A DNA stretch of 64,000 nucleotides from Plumapathes pennacea (lineage: Eukaryota > Cnidaria > Anthozoa > Antipatharia > Myriopathidae). The DNA lies in assembly GCA_964036295.1 (NCBI GenBank), contig OZ038472.1:2061501-2125500 (forward strand), written 5' to 3'. Below the pieces are notes generated by a model, which had not been told where the DNA came from, did no database searches, and was given only the letters and a program-made list of their open reading frames with translations. Of this stretch, positions 55,317 to 64,000 are shown in pieces. Each line of letters begins with the position of its first letter. Position 1 is the stretch's first letter. A program made the translations under genes and the position numbers.

Positions 55317-57023
55317 ATGAAACCGTTGCTCCTGGCTATTCTGCTTTGCGGCTGTTTCATTCAAGCTCAATGTAAGTGTTCTTCACACAAATCAGATTAG
55401 AAACGATGCAAATTGTGGTTATTTTATGCGATGGGACTGATAGGCGACAGTTTCACTTTTCAGCTGCGTCGAATGAGTGCCCGAGGACAAACGCTAAACC
55501 GTACCGCTACTGTACGGGCGCGTGTGATCCATCGTCAAGCGCTTGTAAGAAGCAAGAATCATGTTTGTGTGATGGCGACTGCGGCTTTAGCTGCGTCCCG
55601 AAGGGTGAGCGATAAATATATCATTACTGACCGATGCTTGATGTGCCTTTAGACTTTTTCGAGCTCTCCTCGACTAACAATGTAGCTTGTTTACTAAAAG
55701 CAGGTTTGCAACTCTGTGACAGTTCGCGTGTGCGTGTATAAAACAGTAATAAATGACCACAGATTCAGAAGGCATTGGCCGGAAACGCAAAAGTGCATTA
55801 TGTCGGGCTTCTATAAATGAGCACTGACTCAGCAAACTCTTATTGATACTCAGTGTACCACAGGACTGGAATTACAGTGATTATTAGCTAATATATATTC
55901 CATAAAGGGATATTGCCAATTTTTATGTAAAGTTACTTAATGCTGTGTGGCGTGACAAGATCAAACTGAAATACCAACAACGAAATTTTGGATACTTTGA
56001 CTGAACGCTTTCTTAGCAGAGTCGTCACCATAACGTTTGCTACTGAAAATTGTCCAAGGCCATCGGAAGCAAGACTGAGAGCTGGCTTCTGAGAGAATGT
56101 GATAACGAACCAATGATGGAGCTAATCTGATGCGTGTTTTAATTTTCATGTCACGTATCGTGTAACACTGGTGTGCGTTTAACAACCGTCCCTTGGCGTT
56201 TCAGCACACTTAACATTTCTGTCAGTGCTTGTTTACTGATTGGTTTTGTTGGGTCGGTCCGGTTCGGTTCCTCTTCAGCACTCACATACCTATGATCAGG
56301 AAGTTGATCTAATGTTTCAACAACAAAAATCATCTGATTAAACTTCCTGTTCAAGGTATGTTTGTAAGCTGAAAAGGAATAATTAGTAAACATACACTCC
56401 GTGAGATTTATAAGATTTCTTTTAACCTTTTCACCCCCAAGCAGGATCAATCTCAACTTTTTTTCTTTAGTTTCCCACAAGAGATAACTTATCATGCAAT
56501 ATAGAAATGGCCGTTTTAATACCTTGAAAGCTGATTAAAGTTTCGACTCTCATTATATCACTAACACATTTTCTTCCAGTAAAAGGTTGAGAGAATCTGA
56601 ATTTTGAGCTTATGAACTAAAAGGCAGCATGCTGATTCTGCTAGAGAAACTCAATAACGAGATACCCCCAATGCCCAACTTCAAGTTACTTCACTATGCA
56701 TTTTCTTTTACATAAGTTGTGTACGATGTGAAATTTTTTCCACGATTTCGAAGAAGTTACCATAGATAGTCAACGAACTCTGATCAACGTAAGTGGCATC
56801 AAAGAACGTTTAAATTGCTATGTTCTGTGTTCAGGACTTGACTGTGGAAATCCCCAGGGCATAAGAAATGGAAGAGTACGAAACAACTCAACCAAATTCG
56901 GTGGAATTGCCTCGTTTAGATGTAACAAACCCTACACACTCACGGGCTCCAAAAGACGGAGATGCTCTGCCATCAAAACATGGACTGGAAAGCAAGCCAG
57001 ATGCAGTGAGTGCTGTTGTGGAG

Positions 57024-57062
<39 letters not shown>

Positions 57063-60000
57063 TTTGTTTTTTGTTTTTTATTTATTTTTGCATGGGTATC
57101 TTTAGAGATTAACTTCACCCTTAATAAAAAAAGCAATCTTTGTCATATGGCAGACCCAATTGCTAGAAGTTGCTGAAAATGGATCCCGTTCTTTTCATTC
57201 ACTACCGGTGTTTTGTTTTGGCTGTGATTCTCTTGCCTTGTATTGTTTTACATTTTATTTCAATTGTGTTGTCTTCTGTCTCTTTTTTTTAGGTTTCGTC
57301 TTTTTTCGCGACTATTTGTCTTTTTGTCTTTCCTTCTCTTCTGTAGAGTTGTTCCTCTCGTCCAACCTTGCTATTGCATTTTGTCTCATCTTCTAACTGA
57401 TGTCTTGCCTTATCTTTAAGTTGTCTTGTATATGTTGTAGTGTTGTAGTGTTGTCGTGTTGTCGTGTTTGCTGTTGGTGTTGTTGTTTTGCTGTCAAGTT
57501 TCTCTTTGTCTTCGCCTTATCCGTTTTCTACAACACTTATGATCCAAGTTTAATTTAGACATTCTTTACTTTACAGACGTTGTGAAAACACGTCTGTTGC
57601 CGGGTTAAACACCTCAAATTACTACCGTTTCGATCAATCTTTTTCCTTATCGTATGCTGCAATGTAAATTTAAAATAAAAGCGATCATCAAATTTCTTCA
57701 GAGATAATCTGCGGAGATCCTGGTGATATTGTCTCGGGGACAAAAGAGGGTTCAAGTTTTCGAGAGGGAAATAAAGTGTTATACAGATGCTACCCAGGAT
57801 TCACCTTGGTCGGACAGAAGACTCTCACTTGTAAAAAGACGGGAAAATGGGATGCGAAAAAACCAGAATGCAAAGGTGAGAGTTATTTAAAATCCTCGAA
57901 TTACAGCTTGAGAAAGATCCTGAGCAGCTAAAGAAGTATAGAACTATTGAACAAAGCCAAGGTCACAAGAACGTTTTAGATTTCATAGGTAGCTAAACGT
58001 GTTTCTGTGATCTTTCAGCGCGAAGGAGGTCAAAATTTGACAAAGTCTACCTTTTCGTTTCTCGAAAACGCTTGCTACACGACACCGCGGAAATACGCTT
58101 TTAACCGTGCGGTCACCTTGCTTTTGAGTTAGCGGTTATTGCACAAAATCATGGATTCAAGTGCAGATCTTGTAGTTAAATGTAACACTCGTAAAATTTC
58201 AAGATTTAGCCAAGAAACTCAATACTAGGACTCAATACTCACCTATGCTAGTTTAATGCATTTTCTATGACATAAAATGTGCACAAAATAAACGAGGCTT
58301 GCACACGATGTGAAATATTATCATGAATTATGAGAAGTTAGATAACCATGACGACGAGCGCTAACCAACGGAGTGACGTCAAGAGCTACACAGGCTAAGG
58401 CTTCTTTAATTGTTCGACATTTTATCGCTCTTATTCTCCTGTGCAGTGAAAGCTTGCCCAGCTCCACTAGTGCCCTCGAATATGAGAATAAGTCGACCTT
58501 TAAAATTACCGTCAAGCTTCCAGTTAATGCAGCGTGTTATGTATGCGTGTAAACCCGGCTACTACCGATATCAAGGGAGTCCCATTAGAGAGTGTGGTGT
58601 AACAGGGGAGTGGAGCAAGCTGACCCAGATATGCAGGCGTAAGTACGACTCTTTCTCACATACACAGAAGTACGAAAATGAACATTGAGTATTTAGGTTG
58701 TTTTACGAATAAGTGCAGGCCAAAACTTTCCATTTCAGCAAGACCTACACCTTTATTTAAAGGGTTAAATTCACCCCTAAGTTCAAAATGCAGATTTTCT
58801 CAACCATTCATTTCAGCCAAGACTTGCGGGGACCCGAAAACACCCATCAACGGGAAGAAGCACGGCTACGAATACACATTCGGAAAGAGGGTGCACTACA
58901 GCTGCGACAATGGTTTCAAGCTTGTGGGCTCAAAGTATCGCAACTGTCAGTCAAACCAGGTTTGGAGCGGCTCATTGCCAAAATGCAAAGGTACATATCC
59001 TCAATGGGGCCATGCATGATCATTGCACGAAGTGGTGCTTTTCAAAGTAAATTAAGTAAGGCTACGTCCAGAAGCTTTTGAAAACTCATTTTTTTGTTTT
59101 TTACGTTTTGGCATTCCGTCCACACTATGCCGGCTTTTTCGGTCACAAAATCGCAACTTTTTGAAAACGCTCTTCAGAGTAGAACTCTTTGTAAACGCAA
59201 TTTGATATTTTGTGGATGGGCGAAAACGGAACTTTTCGAAAACTCTGACGTCACGTTCTTTTCCATTTGGTGTTTGCAACTCATTTTTGCGTGGGCGACC
59301 AAAAACGAATCCAAAACGATTATTGTGGACGGAGAAAGTTTGACGTAAACAAAAAAAAAAAGTTAGGTTTCAAACGAAAACGGCCCAGTGTTAACGGGGC
59401 CTAATATGAAACGATAAAAAGATGACAAAAGGACGAAAATAGAGATTACTTCATGGAAAGTGCGCGCGTACGGTTTTTATTCACGAGTTGTGAAGTATCA
59501 TAAAACGAACGAGCGAGGCTTTGCGAGCGAGTGAGTTTTATGATACGAAACAACGAGTGAATAAAAACTGTACAAAGCACTTTCCATGATGTTTTCTGTT
59601 TATTATATACATACTGAGACATTTATGATGGGACCGGGAAACCCTTTAAAAGTAGTGAAAAATCGTCGTTCGCAGCTTGTGATTGGACGAACGATTTTTT
59701 TCACGTGTGAAAAGCGTCGTTCGCGGCCTCTCATTGGCTAGAACTCATTTGCGTACGAAATTTTACGATATGGCTTTTTCGTGAGTATGTCTCAGTATGT
59801 ATATAATAAATAACTATACGAAACAAACTAAGGCCAATAATGGGTATGATGAACTAATTATAACTACTTTAATATGTCACGTTATTAAGGTTTTCTCTGT
59901 CTATTATACAGTGGTTGACTGCGGCTCCCTGCCCGCTCCAGCTAATGGGAAGAAAATATCGGAAACCAAGACGACGTATCAAGGCGAAGTGGTGTTTGAA

Positions 60001-63000
60001 TGTGAAAAGATAGGATACGAACTGAAGGGGCCCAAAGTACGATATTGTCAAACAGACGGCGAATGGAGCGGCTCCCGCACTACATGTGAAGGTGACAGTC
60101 TCAGATGTTATTAGTAGCTTTTTTTATTATTATTTATAGTTCTTTACATTTAACAGAAGAAGATACATCCAGTGGATCTGTTAGTAAACCATCATTTATA
60201 GTATTATTTGTTATTGGCTAGAATGTCATACCGCTCCTATGAACGAACGTTGATAATAACAAGTCTTGTATTCATCTCTTATAATCAACTTCATTTTTGT
60301 TATTTTAGCGGTGAGTTGTGGTGACCCAGGAACACCAAGTAACGGAAGACAGGAGGCTGTCACGAAAGACTACAGCTACTTAGGAACTGTAACTTTCGGT
60401 TGTGACACTAATTACACGCTGATTGGAAACAAGAAAATAATCTGTAGGCAAGACAAAAGCTGGACTGGGACTATTCCACGCTGTGCAGGTGAGGGAAGAT
60501 TTCTGTTAGAACGGTTTTCGGATGACGTCAAAGTAATTGCACCACCAATCACACAAGTTGTAAGAAAGAACACTTTGAGCGGATAGAAAAGCTGAAGCAA
60601 ATAATATAAACATTTTCTTTCAAAAAAATGGTGTACGAGGAAACGCCATCGCCACTTGTCATTTACTTGTGTGAGAAGATTGAATCAGGTTTCGATTTTG
60701 TTCCTGGCTGGTCTAAATGTTGCAAAATACACAACTCCTTTTGACTGTTGTCTGAAACTACTCTTGTCACACATTTCTGAAGTTATCAAAACAATATTTT
60801 GTAACATACACGACATAGAAATAAAACCAAGTAAGAAGGAAATATTACGTAATCAGATACACTATATCTACAGAAATGATACGTTATATAAGTTCTATAT
60901 AACTGGCCGAGTTCAGGACTTGGGTCAGTTTATGATAAAATAATAATAATTATTATTATTGTGTTGTGTATCATCAGCCCCTTGTCAAGATCCAGGTCAC
61001 CCAGAAAACGGTACTACCATAGTTAGCAATGGTTTCATTCATGGACAATCTGTGCAGTTTGAATGTACTAAAGGATTCTTGTTTGTGGGCGCAAAGTCTT
61101 CTGTATGTCAGGATGGACACTGGAGCAACAGTGTTCCTAAATGTTTCAGTAAGTATGCATTTTACTTTCTTGAAATAATGTGCCTCAAAATTTGAGTGTA
61201 ACTCTTATGCTATTTAGCTTGCTGACAGAACACTGTACGCCACGTAACCAATGTCCCAAGTATAAGAGAGTTCCTGCTTGCAAGCATTTGTACTAATTGT
61301 TCGTCTAGTGTACGAGTAAAACACGAGGGTAATTGTTACAAAGAGACCAGATCAATATCATAGCAAGTTATGGTCTGTTACTTAGAGAATCGACGAGTCA
61401 TGTCAGACTTTTTGCAAGATAGATCTTGAGAGGTTGGTGTCTTCACTAGAAGGGACTTACTGATTTTAACGACTGGTACTAACTCTAATTTGTTGTTGTT
61501 GTTGTTGTTGTTTTTGTTTCCAAAAGGCCCCTGTCTGGATCCAGGCACTCCAGCCAATGGGCAGCGCAGGCCTAGTAACCGTAATTTTGAGCATAACAAA
61601 GTGGTCACATTCACATGTGACAAGGGTTACGAGCTTAAAGGTGTCAATGAGATAAAGTGTCAAAATGGCCAGTGGAGCAGCAGAACACCGCGGTGCGAAG
61701 GTAGAGTTGGATCGACAGCGAATACATCAAATTCAGTATCAAAATAGTGAAAAAGAAAAAAGGATGAGATCGTAGTTCCACATCATTATATTTTTTAATT
61801 TTATCGCGCCGCGAAGAAGCTACAGAGTAATTGGGGGGGGGGGCGTGTAAGGTTTTTATCAGAAAGTCTTTGCAAACGGACATCCCGTATCTCGCCACTA
61901 ATAAATCCCGCTTCCCACCCTCTCTGCCACCGTGTTTCCGCACACCTTCCCCCTCCCCTCCCACTAAGTTGCACTTCCATTCTTTGCAATTTGTCTCACA
62001 ATGAAAAAAGAAAGGAATTTTAGGGCTAGTGACACAAGCCTCTAATTTTCACCGCGTTGCATGATAAGCTGCCGTGGATAGCACATGACATCTTGCGTTG
62101 CAAGATACATTGCCTCGAGTGAACCTAAAGGGGGTTTGTTTGATCTTTTCTTGTTGTCCTGTCTCTTGTTTTGCAGTGGTGAATTGTGGAGATCCAGGAG
62201 TACCACCCCACGGAAAACAAGTGCAAGTTACAAACTTCAATTTTGGGGAATCAGTTGTTTTTGTCTGTGACGCTTCTTATAATTTAGTAGGCAGCAGGAA
62301 GATCACCTGTCAACAAGACAAGAACTGGAGTGGAGAACCACCACAGTGTGTCCGTAAGTATATTGTCAGTACTAAACTGTCCGTTGCTTAAGGTTTTCCG
62401 CACGTGTATCCTTAATTTGCGTCCAGCTTATGAAATTTGGTTTGTGCATTTCAAGTCTCCCCAATTAGCACGGCAGTGCTAAATACATTGAGACTTGATC
62501 ATCACTCAATCCTCAAAGTAAAATAACCAAGCTACGTCTAGAAGCTTTTGAAAACGCATTTTTCTCTTTACGTTTTGGCATTCCGTCCACACCATGTCAG
62601 CTTTTTCGGTCACGAAATGCGTCCAGTTTATGATATTTGGTTTCTGCATTTCAAGTCTCCCCATTCAGCACGGCAGTTCTAAATACATTGAAACTTAAAT
62701 AAAGTGATTTTTTTTAAATTTATATATTTATTTTTTATTTATTTTTACCTGCTTGAGTAAAGTTCGTATACTGGTACGTTAGTTATAAAGAATAGCATGT
62801 AACGGTTTATGTTTTAATTCAGCATCTAGCCATTCGTTTCACTTGTGCAATGTTAAACATGGGTCCAGCCACATTGGCTCATTCATTACAAACATTGCCA
62901 AACCAGCTGTCAGATGATGCTTCAAGATTCGTCTGACGAATTATCCATATCTGGTCAGTATACTTTCGGCCAATATCTACTCTAATCTCAAGGTCACTCA

Positions 63001-64000
63001 TATCATTTCTCACTCAGAACTTTGCTCTAATCCTGGCCAGCCAAAGAACGGGATGAGAATGGATCACAACTTCAGTTTTGGACAAGTCGTGAGGTTTCGA
63101 TGCAACCCTTACTTTTTACGGAAGGGTCCACGCGCCATTAAGTGTCAAAACGGGAGATGGGACGGTCCAGTACCACAGTGTTCAGGTGTGTGAAACTGCC
63201 GTGATGTTTACGTACAGTCGTGAAGTCTTGGGCAAAAGGAACATGGACTGAAGGCAATTGCAATTAGGTTATCAATCAAAATATACACACTTCTAGATAT
63301 TTGCTTCACATATTGTATACAGTAGTGATGCACGTGTACACATATATACATTGAACGAACCAGGTTGTAGAATTGAATCAACAACCCTCAGTGCTAATCA
63401 TTTCTTCTTATTTCATCAGAATGCGCCGCTACACTAACACATACCATACAGGATAAGTCTGGTGGCTCCATAACTTTGAAACTGCATGAACCTACACTGA
63501 TTACTGGGCTAAAAATGAAGATGAAGGCAAAAGCACGCGCGTGTAAGTTATACTTGAAACTTCAATTCAACAAAGAAAAGAAAGAATGGAAAACGACCTA
63601 CAGAGTTGGAGGTCAAGATAAGGTACTTGTCACTTTCTGTAAAATTGCGAAAGTTTGGTAGAGCTCATCTTGTGTAATGTGTTTTGAAAGTTGAAATAGA
63701 AAGATTGCAAAATCATGCTTTCATAAAAATAGTTCAAGAGATGGCCTGAGAATTCCACCTCGGCTAGCAATATCGATTTTATATTTCTTTTCATTTTTCT
63801 GCCCTCGCGCATTCTAACCAAACTGTCTTTCCCTTTATCTCTCTGTCAGTATCTTATCATTCTGTTATTCTTGTTTTCTTTGTATCTCCGTCTGTGAGAT
63901 TAAGGCCTGAAATTAATGTTTTGTTTTTCAGATCTTTGAAGACATTTCAGGAACATCTTTGAAACACTTAATTTTCAAGGAGCCTTTTATTGCTCGGCGG
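55317..64000 (+). CDS. WAP-like/CCP(10)/discoidin-like secreted protein, 5' part
   Basis: Fourteen exons are visible: 55317-55371 (signal peptide MKPLLLAILLCGCFIQAQ), 55464-55604 (cysteine-rich module), ten CCP exons (56835-57005, 57702-57875, 58447-58638, 58817-58990, 59912-60091, 60309-60488, 60978-61148, 61527-61700, 62177-62353, 63018-63185), then 63420-63622 and 63932-64000+ (divergent discoidin-like domain). All junctions are phase 1 except the last (phase 0). The gene continues beyond the window, so its C-terminus is unknown. Architecture suggests a secreted or surface recognition protein. It is a different gene from the upstream mosaic one but shares CCP subtypes and the F5/8C intron position. 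Confidence 0.9.
55464..55604 (+). CDS. WAP-like eight-cysteine module
   Basis: This 46-residue exon follows the signal peptide. Its spacing is NECP…YC-TGAC-DPSSSAC-KKQESC-L-C-DGDC-GFSC-VPKG. The CP start, CDPSS, DGDCGFSCV ending and eight cysteines resemble a WAP (four-disulfide core) fold, but the usual adjacent CC is split to CLC. WAP domains are often protease inhibitors; function here is unknown. Confidence 0.6.
56427..56622. mobile_element. MITE family A, copy 8
   Basis: It begins AACCTTTTCACCCCCAAGC and ends GAGCTTATGAACTAAAAGG. It is a diverged copy within intron 2 of the last CCP gene. Confidence 0.7.
56835..63185 (+). CDS. Ten CCP exons of the last gene
   Basis: Openings in order: DCGNPQGIRNGRV (56835), ICGDPGDIVSGTK (57702), ACPAPLVPSNMRI (58447, divergent and longest), TCGDPKTPINGKK (58817), DCGSLPAPANGKK (59912), SCGDPGTPSNGRQ (60309), PCQDPGHPENGTT (60978), PCLDPGTPANGQR (61527), NCGDPGVPPHGKQ (62177) and LCSNPGQPKNGMR (63018). 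Each keeps four cysteines and the Trp in the last third, except that 63018 has a less regular centre. All are phase 1-1. Confidence 0.9.
57017..57075. repeat. (TTG)n microsatellite
   Basis: About 14 TTG units are followed by T-rich sequence directly after the 56835-57005 exon. A shorter (GTT)n lies at 61490-61512. Confidence 0.9.
58764..58806. mobile_element. MITE family A, terminal fragment
   Basis: GTTCAAAATGCAGATTTTCT matches one end of the family. The fragment lies in the polypyrimidine region only about 10 bp upstream of a CCP exon acceptor. Confidence 0.55.
59058..59402. mobile_element. MITE family C (GGCTACGTCC ends)
   Basis: It starts AAGGCTACGTCCAGAAGC and ends GTGTTAACGGGGCCT. It contains CGTTTTGGCATTCCGTCCAC and GGCTTTTTCGGTCAC, repeated at 62527-62620. 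Confidence 0.65.
59452..59588. repeat. Palindrome ATCATAAAACGAACGAGCGA type
   Basis: CATGGAAAGTGC…TTTTTATTCAC pairs with GTGAATAAAAAC…GCACTTTCCATG around a GCGAGCGAG-rich centre. A second inverted pair (TTTATTATATACATACTGAG at 59599, complement ending 59810) encloses the following 200 bp, so this may be a nested element. Confidence 0.75.
62527..62620. mobile_element. MITE family C, truncated copy
   Basis: AAGCTACGTCTAGAAGCTTT … CGTTTTGGCATTCCGTCCAC matches the left end of 59058-59402. It is flanked by a direct repeat of TTTCAAGTCTCCCCA… (about 62451 and 62650). Confidence 0.65.
63420..64000 (+). CDS. Divergent F5/8C (discoidin)-like domain, incomplete
   Basis: Exon 63420-63622 (phase 1 to 0) and the start of exon 63932 read …GSITLKLHEPTLITGLKMKM, CKLYLKLQFNKEKKEWKTTY and then KIFEDISGTS…FKEPFIARR. 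The pattern (hydrophobic strand, ITGLK, side strand with a Trp, then KxFxxxxxG…PFIARR) follows the F5/8C layout. The phase-0 intron falls at the same point as in the clear F5/8C domain at 7271-7884. The canonical opening PLGMES is absent. Identification is tentative because the domain is cut by the window end. Confidence 0.55.

Noticed and set aside
1-64000. Bacterial or viral origin of any large segment
   Set aside because: All recognised genes are split by spliceosomal introns and are animal-type families. No operon, viral structural gene or reverse transcriptase was recognised.

Overview
This is nuclear DNA of an invertebrate animal, most likely an anthozoan cnidarian (coral or anemone). 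Supporting signs are many short phase-1 GT-AG exons coding for complement control protein (CCP/sushi), EGF, F5/8C and trypsin modules, two many-exon heparan-alpha-glucosaminide N-acetyltransferase genes, a metazoan-type tRNA-Asn, AT-rich introns full of small inverted-repeat transposons, and a degenerate TTAGGG-like tract. The species assignment is inference.

Layout: (1) 153-13029 (+) is the 3' part of a large mosaic secreted gene with 17 CCP, 2 EGF and 1 F5/8C domain; its 5' end lies left of the window. (2) 14301-32666 (-) is a complete 19-exon HGSNAT-like gene. Its third intron carries a ~10.3-kb insertion with ~89-bp terminal inverted repeats, a palindromic repeat block and about 51 copies of a 170-bp satellite. 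(3) 33449-38090 (-) holds pieces of an unrecognised gene, including a decayed exon duplicate, in repeat-rich DNA. (4) 39773-39846 (-) is tRNA-Asn(GUU). (5) 40052-44491 (+) is a complete 8-exon secreted serine protease: signal peptide, 4 CCP, trypsin domain with intact catalytic triad. (6) 45558-54319 (+) is a second, complete, 20-exon HGSNAT-like gene in opposite orientation to the first. (7) 55317-64000+ (+) is the 5' part of another CCP gene: signal peptide, WAP-like cysteine-rich module, 10 CCP, then a divergent discoidin-like domain that runs off the window.

Three CCP-rich secreted genes therefore interleave with an inverted pair of lysosomal acetyltransferase genes. The protease resembles complement/clotting-type proteases in layout and the two mosaic genes look like adhesion or recognition proteins; a joint role in extracellular recognition or a proteolytic cascade is plausible but inferred. 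The introns and spacers hold several MITE families, hairpins and homopolymer tracts, listed individually. Exon borders were called by eye from GT/AG sites and checked for reading-phase continuity.
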